A stretch of DNA of 64,000 nt from Cherax quadricarinatus (GCF_038502225.1 NC_091341.1:497633-561632); one strand, 5' to 3'; positions 1 to 12,703 are shown, numbered from the stretch's first letter. Notes: a model not told the origin generated them from the letters alone. Program-made: numbers and translations.

Positions 1-2474
1 TACTGTGAGGCCACTGGGCTACAGGTGCTGTGAGGCCCCTGGGCTACAGGCACTGTGAGGCCCCTGGACTACAGGTACTGTGAGGTCCCTGGGCTACAGG
101 TACTGTGAGGCTCCTGGACTACAGGTACTGTGAGGTCCCTGGGCTACAGGTACTGTGAGGCCCCTGGGCTACAGGTACTGTGAGGCCCATGACCTACAGG
201 TACTGTGAGGCCCCTGGGCTACAGGTACTGTGAGGCCCCTGGGCTACAGGTACTGTGAGGTCCCTGGGCTACAGGTACTATGAGGCCCCTGGGCTACAGG
301 TACTGTGAGGTCCCTGGGCTACAGGTACTGTGAGGTCCCTGGGCTACAGGTACTGTGAGGTCCCTGGGCTACAGGAACTATGAGGCCCCTGGGCTACAGG
401 TACTGTGAGGCCCCTGGGCTACAGGTACTGTGAGGTTCCTGGGCAACAGGTACTGTGAGGCCCCTGGGCTACAGGTGCTGTGAGGTCCCTGGGCTACAGG
501 TACTGTGAGGCCCCTGGGCTACAGGTACTGTGAGGTCCCTGGGCTACAGGTACTGTGAGACCCCTGGGCTACAGGTACTGTGAGGCCCCTGGGCTACAGG
601 TACTGTGAGGTCCCTGGGCTACAGGTACTGTGAGGTTCCTGGGCTACAGGTACTGTTAGGCCCCTGGGCTACAGGTGCTGTGAGGTCCCTGGGCTACAGG
701 TACTGTGAGGCCCCTGGGCTACAGGTACTGTGAGGTCCCTGGGCTACAGGTACTGTGAGGTCCGTGGACTACAGGTACTGTGAGGCCCCTGGGCTACAGG
801 TACTGTGAGGTCCCTGGGCTACAGGTACTGTGAGGTCCCTGGGCTACAGGTACTGTGAGGCCCCTGGGCTACAGGTACTGTGAGGTCCCTGGACTACAGG
901 TACTGTGAGGTCCCTGGGTTACAGGTACTGTGAGGCCCCTGGGCTACAGGTATTGTGAGGCCCCTGAGCTACAGGTACTGTGAGGTCCCTGGGCTACAGG
1001 TACTGTGAGGTCCCTGGGCTACAGGTACTGTGAGGGCCCTGGGCTACAGGTACTGTGAGGTCCCTGGGCTACAGGTACTGTGAGGTCCCTGGGCTACAGG
1101 TACTGTGAGGTCCCTGGACTACAGGTACTGTGAGGCCCCTGGGCTACAGGTACTGTGAGGTCCCTGGGCTACAGGTACTGTGAGGTCCCTGGGCTACAGG
1201 TACTGTGAGGCCCATGGGCTACAGGTACTGTGAGGTCCCTGGGCTACAGGTACTGTGAGGCCCCTGGACTACAGGTACTGTGAGGCCCCTGGGCTACAGG
1301 TACTGTGAGGTCCCTGGGCTGCAGGTACTGTGAGGCCCCTGGGCTATAGGTACTGTCAGGTCCCTGGGCTACAGGTACTGTGAGGCCCCTGGGCTACTGG
1401 TACTGTGAGGTCCCTGGGCTACAGGTACTGTGAGGTCCCTGGACTACAGGTACTGTGAGGTCCCTGGGCTACAGATACTGTGAGGCCCCTGGGCTACAGG
1501 TACTGTGAGGCCCCTGGACTACAGGTACTGTAAGGCCCCTGGGCTACAGGTACTGTGAGGTCCCTGGGCTACAGGTACTGTGAGGCCTTTGGGCTACAGG
1601 TACTATGAGGCCCCTGGGCTACAGGTACTATGAGGTCCCTGGGCTACAGGTACTGTGAGGCCCCTGGGCTACAGGTGCTGTGAGGTCCCTGGGCTACAGG
1701 TACTGTGAGGCCCCTGGGCTACAGGTACTGTGAGGCCCCTGGGCTACAGGTACTGTGAGGCCCCTGGGCTACAGGTACTATGAGGTCCCTGGGCTACAGG
1801 TACTGTGAGGCCCCTGGGCTACAGGTACTATGAGGTCCCTGGGCTGCAGGTACTGTGAGGCCCCTGGGCTACAGGTACTGTGACGCCCCTGGGCTACAGG
1901 TACTGTGAGGTCCCTGGGCTACAGGTACTATGAGGTCCCTGGGCTACAGGTGCTATGAGGTCCCTGGGCTTCAGGTACTGTGAGGCCCCTGGGCTACAGG
2001 TACTGTGAGGCCCCTGGGCTACAGGTACTATGAGGTCCCTGGGCTGCAGGTACTGTGAGGCCCCTGGGCTACAGGTACTGTGAGGTCCCTGGGCTACAGG
2101 TACTATGAGGTCCCTGGGCTACAGGTACTATGAGGTCCCTGGGCTACAGGTACTGTGAGGCCCCTGGGCTACAGGTACTGTGAGGCCCCTGGGCTACAGG
2201 TACTGTGAGGCCCCTGGGCTACAGGTACTATGAGGTCCCTGGGCTACAGGTACTATGAGGTCCCTGGGCTACAGGTACTGTGAGGTCCCTGGGCTACAGG
2301 TACTGTGAGGTCCCTGGGCTACAGGTACTGTGAGGTCCCTGGGCTACAGGTACTGTGAAGTCCCTGGGCTACAGGTACTGTGAGGTCCCTGGGCTACAGG
2401 TACTGTGAGGTCCCTGGGCTCCAGGTACTGTGAGGCCCCTGGGCTACAGGTACTGTGAGGTCCCTGGGCTACAG
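1..2474. repeat. 25-bp minisatellite, about 99 units, open at the window edge
   Basis: Tandem array with a strict 25-bp period. The unit starts TACTGTGAGG and ends GGGCTACAGG. Units stay in register for the whole array, so there are almost no indels. Variation is concentrated at a few positions: GGTCCCTGG versus GGCCCCTGG, and TACTGTGAGG versus TACTATGAGG, the latter enriched after about 1600. The array runs off the left edge, so its true length is unknown. There is no coding evidence. Confidence 0.98.
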
Positions 2475-2499
2475 CCAGTAAACCCATGCCTTAATCCGG

Positions 2500-2637
2500 C
2501 CCTGTATATAAAAGACATGTGCAACACCTGGGTGTCTTTCCTGTGGAGACGTTTCACTCACCAGGGTATTTAGTAGTCGAATACAGAGACTTATAAAGGT
2601 GAATTAGGAGAGGTGGAAGTTATGAGGCAGTGTTGAC
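2500..2637 (+). mobile_element. PLE terminal-like fragment (family 3)
   Basis: The segment runs from 'ACATGTGCAACACCTGGGTG' through 'GGAGACGTTTCACTCACCAG' to 'TTATGAGGCAG'. It matches the arrangement of the copies at 5262-5545, 40820-40985 and 53600-53780: a GTTTCGCC-like motif, an ACTGG/CCAG hairpin-like element and a purine-rich tail with AGGTAATCAGTCCCTC-like sequence. I infer a degraded terminal fragment of a Penelope-like or related retroelement. It directly abuts the 24-bp array. Confidence 0.5.
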
Positions 2638-5210
2638 AGTGGCCACATGAGTGGGGCTGCTAGTGGACACATGAGTGGGGCTACTAGTGGACACATGAGT
2701 GGGGCAGCTAGTAGGCACATGAGTGGGGCTGCTAGTGGACACATGAGTGGGGCAGCTAGTAGGCACATGAGTGGGGCTGCTAGTGGGCACATGAGTGGGG
2801 CTGCTAGTGGACACATGAGTGGGGCTGCTAGTGGACACATGAGTGGGGCTGCTAGTGGGCACATGAGTGGGGCTGCTAGTGAGCACATGAGTGGGGCTGC
2901 TAGTAGACACATGAGTGGGGCTACTAGTGGACACATGAGTGGGGCTGCTAGTGGACACATGAGTGGGGCTGCAAGTGGACAAATGAGTGGGGCTGCTAGT
3001 GATCACATGAGTGGGGCTGCTAGTAGACACATGAGTGGGGCTGCTAGTGGACACATGAGTGGGGCTGCTAGTGGACACGAGTGGGGCTGCTAGTGGACAC
3101 ATGAGTGGGGCTGCTAGTGAGCACATGAGTGGGGCTGCTAGTAGACACATGAGTGGGGCTGCCAGTGAACACATGAGTGGGGCTGCCAGTGGACACATGA
3201 GTGGGGCTGCTAGTGGACACGAGTGGGGCTGCTAGTAGACACATGAGTGGGGCTGCTAGTGAGCACATGAGTGGGGCTGCTAGTAGGCACATGAGTGGGG
3301 CTGCTAGTGGACACATAAGTGGGGCTGCTAGTAGACACATGAGTGGGGCTGCTAGTGAGCACATGAGTGGGGCTGCTAGTAGACACATGAGTGGGGCTGC
3401 CAGTGAACACATGAGTGGGGCTGCCAGTGGACACATGAGTGGGGCTGCTAGTGGACACGAGTGGGGCTGCTAGTGGACACATGAGTGGGGCTGCTAGTGA
3501 GCACATGAGTGGGGCTGCTAGTAGGCACATGAGTGGGGCTGCTAGTGGACACATAAGTGGGGCTGCTAGTAGACACATGAGTGGGGCTGCTAGTGAGCAC
3601 ATGAGTGGGGCTGCTAGTAGACGCATGAGTGGGGCTGCCAGTGGACACATGAGTGGGGCTGCCAGTGGACACATGAGTGGGGCTGCTAGTAGACACATGA
3701 GTGGGGCTGCTAGTAGACACATGAGTGGGGCTGCTAGTAGACACATGAGTGGGGCTGCCAGTGGACACATGAGTGGGGCTGCTAGTAGACACATGAGTGG
3801 GGCTGCTAGTGGACACATGAGTGGCGCTGCTAGTAGACACATGAATGGGACTACTAGTGGACACATGAGTGGGGCTGCTTGTAGACACATGAGTGGGGCT
3901 GCTAGTAGACACATGAGTGGGGCTGCTAGTAGACACATGAGTGGGGCTGCTAGTAGACACTTGAGTGGGGCTGCTAGTAGACACATGAGTGGGGCTGCTA
4001 GTAGACACATGAGTGGGGCTGCTAGTAGACACATGAGTGGGGCTGCTAGTAGACACATGAGTGGGGCTGCTAGACACATGAGTGGGGCTGCTAGTAGACA
4101 CATGAGTGGGGCTGCTAGTAGACACGTGAGTGGGGCTGCTAGTAGACACATGAATGGGGCTGCTAGTAGACACATGAGTGGGGCTGCTAGTACACATGAG
4201 TGGGGCTGCTAGTAGACACATGAGTGGGGCTGCTAGTGAGCACATGAGTGGGGCTGCTAGTGGACACATGAGTGGGGCTGCTAGTAGACACATGAGTGGG
4301 GCTGCTAGTAGACACATGAGTGGGGCTGCTAGTAGACACATGAGTGGGGCTGCTAGTAGACACATGAGTGGGGCTGCTAGTAGACACATGAGTGGGGCTG
4401 CTAGTAGACACATGAGTGGGGCTGCTAGTGGACACATGAGTGGGGCTGCTAGTAGACACATGAGTGGGGCTGCTAGCAGACACATGAGTGGGGCTGCTAG
4501 TGGACACATGAGTGGGGCTGCTAGTGAGCACATGAGTGGGGCTGCTAGTAGACACATGAGTGGGGCTGCTAGTAGACACATGAGTGGGGCTGCTAGTGGA
4601 CACATGAGTGGGGCTGCTAGTAGACACATGAGTGGGGCTGCTAGTGAGCACATGAGTGGGGCTGCTAGTAGACACATGAGTGGGGCTGCTAGTGAGCACA
4701 TGAGTGGGGCTGCTAGTAGACACATGAGTGGGGCTGCTAGTAGACACATGAGTGGGGCTGCTAGTGGACACATGAGTGGGGCTGCTAGTAGACACATGAG
4801 TGAGGCTGCTAGTAGACACATGAGTGGGGCTGCTAGTAGACACATGAGTGGGGCTGCTAGTGGACACATGAGTGGGGCTGCTAGTAGACACTTGAGTGGG
4901 GCTGCTAGTAGACACATGAGTGGGGCTGCTAGTAGACACATGAGTGGGGCTGCTAGTAGACACTTGAGTGGGGCTGCTAGTAGACACATGAGTGGGGCTG
5001 CTAGTAGACACATGAGTGGGGCTGCTAGTAGACACATGAGTGGGGCTGCTAGTAGACACATGAGTGGGGCTGCTAGTAGACACATGAGTGGGGCTGCTAG
5101 TAGACACATGAGTGGGGCTGCTAGTAGACACGTGAGTGGGGCTGCTAGTGGACACATGAGTGGGGCTGCTAGACACATGAGTGGGGCTGCTAGTAGACAC
5201 ATGAGTGGGC
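2638..5210. repeat. 24-bp minisatellite, about 107 units
   Basis: The unit is ACATGAGTGGGGCTGCTAGT plus a variable four bases (AGAC, GGAC, GAGC). Because 24 bp is eight codons, both strands carry long open frames: an MSGAASRH octapeptide on plus and SSPTHVST or CLLAAPLM on minus. These are artefacts of the period. Two-base losses ('ACACGAGTGG') near 3077, 3219, 3457 and 4193 break the frames. A multi-unit block containing this loss is itself repeated, a higher-order structure. No start context, splice sites or non-repetitive coding flanks are visible. Confidence 0.97.
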
Positions 5211-5261
5211 TGCTGATAAAAACACACAAACACCACCGGGAAGCAAACATGATTTAGACGA

Positions 5262-5545
5262 CGCATTTCAGTGATACTTGTGCAATACATGAGTATCTTC
5301 ATCGTGGAGATGTTTCGCCCACCAGTGGGGATGAATCTGTTGGATACGGTAGAAGGCATGAGGAGGTAGCTTGAGGTAATCAGTCCCTCAACCTTAATGA
5401 ATCTGGTGGATATACTGGAAGACAGAGGGAAGCAGTTTTGAGTTGTCAGTTGCTCAGCCTTGAAAGATGGTGTTGAGTCAAGGTCTTGACTGACTAATAT
5501 CTTGTACTGATCGAGCCACTTCTTGTCTGAACGTCTCCACAACAA
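5262..5545 (+). mobile_element. PLE terminal-like fragment (family 3)
   Basis: It contains 'GGAGATGTTTCGCCCACCAG', then 'TTGAGGTAATCAGTCCCTCA' and a stretch ending in 'GTCAAGGTCTTGACTGACTA'. The same block occurs in reverse at 53600-53780 and 40820-40985 and partly at 2500-2637. It encodes no protein. I read it as a solo terminal repeat or UTR of a retroelement. Assignment to Penelope-like elements rests on the shared CGAAAC core with the GIY-YIG-coding element at 55.5-57.2 kb. Confidence 0.55.
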
Positions 5546-5654
5546 ACATACTTAAGCTTTGCACATATCTTATCATCTAATTTTTTTAAACTGTGTACAC
5601 CATTAATATATAGCGTTTCCTCAGCACCGATGAAACTTGAATAATTTTTAATTT

Positions 5655-5765
5655 TAATAATTCGTGTGAAGCGCTAAACCCATATGGTTCATTCAATGCA
5701 AGACGTGTAGAGGCTTGATCCTCCGTCTGCTGAGCGCCAGACAGATGTGTTTCCTATTTATATTG
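5655..5765. repeat. Dispersed repeat fragment (GCTAAACCC..TTCATTCA family)
   Basis: 'AGCGCTAAACCCATATGGTT' followed by 'CATTCAATGCAAG' and a 'GGCTTGATCCTCCGTC' segment. Related copies occur at 23465-23575 and, more decayed, at 46025-46105. The class is unknown; no protein is encoded. Confidence 0.5.
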
Positions 5766-5933
5766 GACAAAGATGAAACATCATGTAATGTAAATAAAGT
5801 TTGGAGTGACTTCTAATTAGTCTTCCTGAGTTACAACTTGTTAATGTTGACATAATTACTACACATGAAGTTTGTTGACTGTGGTAGTAGTGACCAGGTT
5901 TGTTGTGTCAACCTCAACTAATAGTTGAAGTAG

Positions 5934-6231
5934 TAGTAGTAGTAGTAAAAATAAGAAGTAAAAGAAGTAGTAGTAGTGGTAGCAAAAGTAGTAGTAGTAG
6001 TAATATAAAAATAGTAAAAGTAGTAGTACTGGTGGTATTAAAAGTTCTAGTATTAAAAAAGTAGTAGTAGTAATTGTAGTCTCTGAGATATGAGACTTGT
6101 ATCAAGGTTGTTGTAACCTTTAACCTCTGACGCCTGTCTTAACTTCCTCCTCTCCCTCTCTCTCTCTCTCTCACTCTCTCTCTCTCACTCTCTCACTCTC
6201 TCTCTCTCTCTCTCACTCTCTCTCTCTCACT
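5934..6231. repeat. Simple repeats: (TAG)n-rich then (TC)n-rich
   Basis: 5934-6075 is an imperfect TAG/GTA trinucleotide tract with A-rich interruptions. 6147-6231 is a (TC)n tract interrupted by CACTC. Both are ordinary microsatellites; the short minus-strand frame over the first is low-complexity. Confidence 0.9.
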
Positions 6232-6342
6232 TTCCTTGACATAAACTTTTATAAGTGCAGGTTTCCATGCACTTAAGAGTTTATTAAACATAAGTGATGG
6301 CTACCACCTGGCTGTGATGTTAACCTTGATAACAGAGCGGCG

Positions 6343-6657
6343 GTGCACACAGCCAGGATGCACTGTGCACACAGCCAGGATGCACTGTGCACACAGCCAG
6401 GATGCACTGTGCACACAGCCAGGATGCACTGTGCACACAGCCAGGATGCACTGTGCACACAGCCAGGATGCACTGTGCACACAGCCAGGATGCACTGTGC
6501 ACACACAGCCAGGATGCACTGTGCACACAGCCAGGATGCACTGTGCACACAGCCAGGATGCACTGTGCACACAGCCAGGATGCACTGTGCACACAGCCAG
6601 GATGCACTGTGCACACAGCCAGGATGCACTGTGCACACAGCCAGGATGCACTGTGCA
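6343..6657. repeat. 22-bp minisatellite, about 14 units
   Basis: The unit is CCAGGATGCACTGTGCACAC plus AG. Units are nearly identical; one near 6500 has an extra AC. Every unit contains the palindrome GTGCAC. Several frames on both strands are open across it, which reflects lack of stops in the unit, not coding. Confidence 0.97.
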
Positions 6658-7047
6658 CCTGCTGCTCTACCAAATAATCATCAACATAGTAAAACAGGAA
6701 CATATTATACATTAACTTTTGATCTGTATTGTGGGTATCAATACATCTGTCAGGATGTATGCGACACCTGGAAACAAATGTAGTATCAGCTAGATAATGT
6801 GAATCATCATTACTAAAGCAACTGACACGTGTGTCACTTCTATGTTAACACGTGTGTATTTTTATAGAGGAAACGTTTCAAGTGAGGTGCCAAGAAGGCA
6901 CAAATCAGTCATGTCGATCAAGGTAGTTTAGGTTGGGCCAGGAGCTGAGTCTTGACCTACGCTAACACAAAGAAACACACCAGGTTGTAAGTGGCTAGAA
7001 TTTTAGTAATAGATTTGACTGATTGATAATACTTGTATGGTTTTAAA

Positions 7048-10000
7048 CTGTGAGGTAGTATTGTTCTGAGGTAGTGTTCTGAGGTAGTGTTGTTCTGAGG
7101 TAGTGTTCTGAGGTAGTGTTGTTCTGAGGTAGTGTTCTGAGGTAGTGTTGTTCTGAGGTAGTGTTCTGAGGTAGTGTTGTTCTGAGGTAGTATTGTTCTG
7201 AGGTAGTGTTCTGAGGTAGTATTGTTCTGAGGTAGTGTTCTGAGGTAGTGTTGTTCTGAGGTAGTGTTCTGAGGTAGTGTTCTGAGGTAGTGTTGTTCTG
7301 AGGTAGTATTGTTCTGAGGTAGTGTTCTGAGGTAGTGTTGTTCTGAGGTAGTGTTCTGAGGTAGTGTTGTTCTGAGGTAGTGTTCTGAGGTAGTGTTGTT
7401 CTGAGGTAGTGTTCTGAGGTAGTGTTGTTCTGAGGTAGTGTTCTGAGGTAGTGTTCTGAGGTAGTGTTGTTCTGAGGTAGTGTTCTGAGGTAGTGTTGTT
7501 CTGAGGTAGTGTTCTGAGGTAGTGTTCTGAGGTAGTGTTGTTCTGAGGTAGTGTTCTGAGGTAGTGTTGTTCTGAGGTAGTGTTCTGAGGTAGTGTTGTT
7601 CTGAGGTAGTGTTCTGAGGTAGTGTTGTTCTGAGGTAGTGTTCTGAGGTAGTGTTCTGAGGTAGTATTGTTCTGAGGTAGTGTTCTGAGGTAGTGTTATT
7701 CTGAGGTAGTGTTGTTCTGAGGTAGTGTTGTTCTGAGGTAGTGTTATTCTGAGGTAGTGTTATTCTGAGGTAGTGTTGTTCTGAGGTAGTGTTGTTCTGA
7801 GGTAGTGTTGTTCTGAGGTAGTGTTCTGAGGTAGTGTTCTGAGGTAGTATTGTTCTGAGGTAGTGTTCTGAGGTAGTGTTGTTCTGAGGTAGTGTTCTGA
7901 GGTAGTGTTGTTCTGAGGTAGTGTTCTGAGGAAGTGTTCTGAGGTAGTGTTCTGAGGTAGTGTTGTTCTGAGGTAGTGTTATTCTGAGGTAGTGTTATTC
8001 TGAGGTAGTGTTATTCTGAGGTAGTGTTGTTCTGAGGTAGTGTTGTTCTGAGGTAGTGTTCTGAGGTAGTGTTCTGAGGTATTGTTGTTCTGAGGTAGTG
8101 TTGTTCTGAGGTAGTGTTCTGAGGTAGTGTTCTCAGGTAGTGTTCTGACGAAGTGTTCTGAGGTAGTGTTGTTCTGAGGCAGTGTTGTTCTGAGGCAGTG
8201 TTCTGACGAAGTGTTCTGAGGTAGTGTTCTGAGGTAGTGTTGTTCTGAGGTAGTGTTGTTCTGAGGTAGTGTTGTTCTGAGGTAGTGTTGTTCTGAGGTA
8301 GTGTTGTTCTGAGGTAGTGTTGTTCTGAGGTAGTGTTGTTCTGAGGCAGTGTTCTGACGAAGTGTTCTGAGGTAGTGTTGTTCTGAGGCAGTGTTGTTCT
8401 GAAGTAGTGTTCTGAGGTTGTGTTCTGAGGTAGTGTTCTGACGAAGTGTTCTGAGGTAGTGTTCTGAGGTTGTGTTCTGAGGTAGTGTTCTGAGGTAGTG
8501 TTCTGAGGTTGTGTTCTGAGGTAGTGTTGTTCTGAGGCAGTGTTGTTCTGAGGTAGTGTTCTGAGGTTGTGTTCTGAGGTAGTGTTGTTCTGAGGCAGTG
8601 TTCTGACGAAGTGTTCTGAGGTAGTGTTGTTCTGAAGTAGTGTTCTGAGGTTGTGTTCTGAGGTAGTGTTCTGACGAAGTGTTCTGAGGTAGTGTTCTGA
8701 GGTAGTGTTCTGAGGTAGTGTTGTTCTGAGGTAGTGTTGTTCTGAGGTAGTGTAGTTCTGAGGTAGTGTTGTTCTGAGGTAGTGTTGTTCTGAGGTAGTG
8801 TTGTTCTGAGGTAGTGTTCTGAGGTAGTGTTGTTCTGAGGTAGTGTTGTTCTGAGGTAGTGTTGTTCTGAGGTAGTGTAGTTCTGAGGTAGTGTTGTTCT
8901 GAGGTAGTGTTCTGAGGTAGTGTTGTTCTGAGGTAGTGTTGTTCTGAGGTAGTGTTGTTCTGAGGTAGTGTTGTTCTGAGGTAGTGTTCTGACGAAGTGT
9001 TCTGAGGTAGTGTTCTGAGGTTGTGTTCTGAGGTAGTGTTCTGAGGTAGTGTTGTTCTGAGGTAGTGTTGTTCTGAGGTAGTGTTGTTCTGAGGTAGTGT
9101 TCTGAGGTAGTGTTGTTCTGAGGTAGTGTTGTTCTGAGGTAGTGTTGTTCTGAGGTAGTGTTGTTCTGAGGTAGTGTTCTGAGGTAGTGTTGTTCTGAGG
9201 TAGTGTTCTGAGGTAGTGTTGTTCTGAGGTAGTGTTCTGAGGTAGTGTTGTTCTGAGGTAGTGTTCTGAGGTAGTGTTGTTCTGAGGTAGTGTTGTTCTG
9301 AGGTAGTGTTCTGAGGTAGTGTAGCTCTGAGGTAGTGTTGTTCTGAGGTAGTGTAGCTCTGAGGTAGTGTAGCTCTGAGGTAGTGTAGCTGTGAGGTAGT
9401 GTAGCTCTGAGGTAGTGTAGCTCTGAGGTAGTGTAGCTCTGAGGTAGTGTAGCTCTGAGGTAGTGTAGCTCTGAGGTAGTGTAGCTCTGAGGTAGTGTAG
9501 CTCTGAGGTAGTGTAGCTCTGAGGTAGTGTAGCTCTGAGGTAGTGTAGCTCTGAGGTAGTGTAGCTCTGAGGTAGTGTAGCTCTGAGGTAGTGTAGCTCT
9601 GAGGTAGTGTAGCTCTGAGGTAGTGTAGATCTGAGGTAGTGTAGCTCTGAGGTAGTGTAGCTCTGAGGTAGTGTAGCTCTGAGGTAGTGTAGCTCTGAGG
9701 TAGTGTAGTACTGAGGTAGTGTAGTACTGAGGTAGTGTAGCTCTGAGGTAGTGTAGCTCTGAGGTAGTGTAGCTCTGAGGTAATGTAGCTCTGAGGTAGT
9801 GTAGTACTGAGGTAGTGTAGTACTGAGGTAGTGTAGCTCTGAGGTAGTGTAGCTCTGAGGTAGTGTAGCTCTGAGGTAGTGTAGCTCTGAGGTAGTGTAG
9901 CTCTGAGGTAGTGTAGCTCTGAGGTAGTGTAGCTCTGAGGTAGTGTAGTACAGAGGTAGTGTAGTACTGAGGTAGTGTATCTCTGAGGTATTGTAGCTCT

Positions 10001-12703
10001 GAGGTAGTGTAGCTCTGAGGTAGTGTAGCTCTGAGGTAGTGTAGCTCTGAGGTAGTGTAGTACAGAGGTAGTGTAGTACTGAGGTAGTGTAGCTCTGAGG
10101 TAGTGTAGCTCTGAGGTAGTGTAGCTCTGAGGTAGTGTAGCTCTGAGGTAGTGTAGCTCTGAGGTAGTGTAGCTCTGAGGTAGAGTAGCTACAGAGGTAG
10201 TGTAGCACTGAGGTAGTGTAGTACAGAGGTAGTGTAGTACTGAGGTAGTGTAGCTCTGAGGTAGTGTAGCTCTGAGGTAGTGTAGCTCTGAGGCAGTGTA
10301 GCTCTGAGGTAGTGTAGCTCTGAGGTAGTGTAGTACAGAGGTAGTGTAGTACTGAGGTAGTGTAGCTCTGAGGTAGTGTAGCTCTGAGGTAGTGTAGCTC
10401 TGAGGTAGTGTAGCTCTGAGGTAGTGTAGCTCTGAGGTAGTGTAGCTCTGAGGTAGTGTAGCTCTGAGGTAGTGTAGCTCTGAGGTAGTGTAGTACTGAG
10501 GTAGTGTAGTACAGAAGTAGTGTAGTACTGAGGTAGTGTAGCTCTGAGGTAGTGTAGCTCTGAGGTAGTGTAGCTCTGAGGTAGTGTAGCTCTGAGGTAG
10601 TGTAGCTCTGAGGTAGTGTAGTACTGAGGTAGTGTAGTACTGAGGTAGTGTAGCTCTGAGGTAGTGTAGTACTGAGGTAGTGTAGTACTGAGGTAGTGTA
10701 GTACTGAGGTAGTGTAGTACTGAGGTAGTGTAGTACAGAGGTAGTGTAGTACTGAGGTAGTGTAGTACTAGTGTAGTACTGAGGTAGTGTAGTACAGAGG
10801 TAGTGTAGTACTGAGGTAGTGTAGTACTGAGGTAGTGTAGTACAGAGGTAGTGTAGTACAGAGGTAGTGTAGTACAGAGGTAGTGTAGTACTAGTGTAGT
10901 ACTGAGGTAGTGTAGTACTGAGGTAGTGTAGTACAGAGGTAGTGTAGTACTGAGGTAGTGTAGTACTGAGGTAGTGTAGTACTGAGGTAGTGTAGTACTG
11001 AGGTAGTGTAGTACTGAGGTAGTGTAGTACTAGTGTAGTACTGAGGTAGTGTAGTACTGAGGTAGTGTAGTACTGAGGTAGTGTAGTACTGAGGTAGTGT
11101 AGTACTGAGAGAGGTAGTAGTACAGAGGTACAGAGGTAGTGTAGAGTGTAGTACTGTAGTGTAGTACAGAGGTAGTGTAGTACTGAGGTAGTGTAGTACT
11201 AATGTAGTACAGAGGTAGTGTAGTACTGAGGTAGTAGTACAGAGGTAGTGTAGTACTGTGTAGTACAGAGGTAGTGTAGTACAGAGGTAGTGTAGTACTG
11301 AGGTAGTGTAGTACTGAGGTAGTGTAGTACAGAGGTAGTGTAGTACTGAGGTAGTGTAGTACTGAGGTAGTGTAGTACTGAGGTAGTGTAGTACTGAGGT
11401 AGTGTAGTACTGAGGTAGTGTAGTACTGAGGTAGTGTAGTACAGAGGTAATGTAGTACAGAGGTAGTGTAGTACTAGTACTGTAGTGTAGTACAGAGGTA
11501 GTGTAGTACTGAGGTAGTGTAGTACTGAGGTAGTGTAGTACTGAGGTAGTGTAGTACTGAGGTAGTGTAGTACTGAGGTAGTGTAGTACTGAGGTAGTGT
11601 AGTACTGAGGTAGTGTAGTACTGAGGTAGTGTAGTACTGAGGTAGTGTAGTACAGAGGTAGTGTAGTACTGAGGTAGTGTAGTACTGAGGTAGTGTAGTA
11701 CTGAGGTAGTGTAGTACTGAGGTAGTGTAGTACAGAGGTAGTGTAGTACAGAGGTAGTGTAGTACAGAGGTAGTGTAGTACAGAGGTAGTGTAGTACAGA
11801 GGTAGTGTAGTACTGAGGTAGTGTAGTACTGAGGTAATGTAGTACAGAGGTAGTGTAGTACAGAGGTAGTGTAGTACAGAGGTAGTGTAGTACTGAGGTA
11901 GTGTAGTACAGAGGTAGTGTAGTACTGAGGTAGTGTAGTACTGAGGTAGAGTACAGAGGTAGTGTAGTACTGAGGTAGTGTAGTACAGTAGTGTAGTACT
12001 GAGGTAGTGTAGTACAGAGGTAGTGTAGTACAGAGGTAGTGTAGTACTGAGGTAGTGTAGAACAGAGGTAGTGTAGTACTGAGGTAGTGTAGTACAGAGG
12101 TAGTGTAGTACAGAGGTAGTGTAGTACAGAGGTAGTGTAGTACAGAGGTAGTGTAGTACTGAGGTAGTGTAGTACAGAGGTAGTGTAGTACTGAGGTAGT
12201 GTAGTACAGAGGTAGTGTAGTACTGAGGTAGTGTAGTACAGAGGTAGTGTAGTACTGAGGTAGTGTAGTACAGAGGTAGTGTAGTACTGAGGTAGTGTAG
12301 TACAGAGGTAGTGTAGTACAGAGGTAGTGTAGTACTGAGGTAGTGTAGTACAGAGGTAGTGTAGTACTGAGGTAGTGTAGTACAGAGGTAGTGTAGTACA
12401 GAGGTAGTGTAGTACTGAGGTAGTGTAGTACAGAGGTAGTGTAGTACTGAGGTAGTGTAGTACAGAGGTAGTGTAGTACAGAGGTAGTGTAGTACAGAGG
12501 TAGTGTAGTACAGAGGTAGTGTAGTACTGAGGTAGTGTAGTACAGAGGTAGTGTAGTACTGAGGTAGTGTAGTACAGAGGTAGTGTAGTACAGAGGTAGT
12601 GTAGTACAGAGGTAGTGTAGTACTGAGGTAGTGTAGTACAGAGGTAGTGTAGTACTGAGGTAGTGTAGTACAGAGGTAGTGTAGTACAGAGGTAGTGTTG
12701 TTC
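7048..12703. repeat. 5.7-kb TGAGGTAGT minisatellite, 13/16-bp units
   Basis: Every unit contains TGAGGTAGT or AGAGGTAGT. Three zones follow each other: 7048-9308 mixes 13-bp (CTGAGGTAGTGTT) and 16-bp (CTGAGGTAGTGTTGTT) units; 9309-10200 is mainly 16-bp units with AGCT spacers; 10200-12703 is mainly 16-bp units with AGTA spacers, alternating CTGAGG and CAGAGG. There are roughly 350 units. The long minus-strand frames (8133-10208 and 11199-12707) are translations of the array. TGAGGTAGT equals the first nine bases of let-7 (see findings). Confidence 0.97.

Noticed and set aside
1..2474. CRISPR array
   Set aside because: Units are contiguous without unique spacers, and the genome is eukaryotic.
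3448..5250. 600-codon minus frame of leucine-rich CLLAAPLM repeats resembling membrane segments
   Set aside because: Pure 24-bp array translation; frame-breaking two-base losses inside it show no coding constraint.
7048..12703. A let-7 microRNA gene cluster
   Set aside because: Only the first nine bases match; there is no 22-nt mature sequence and no precursor hairpin with a complementary arm.
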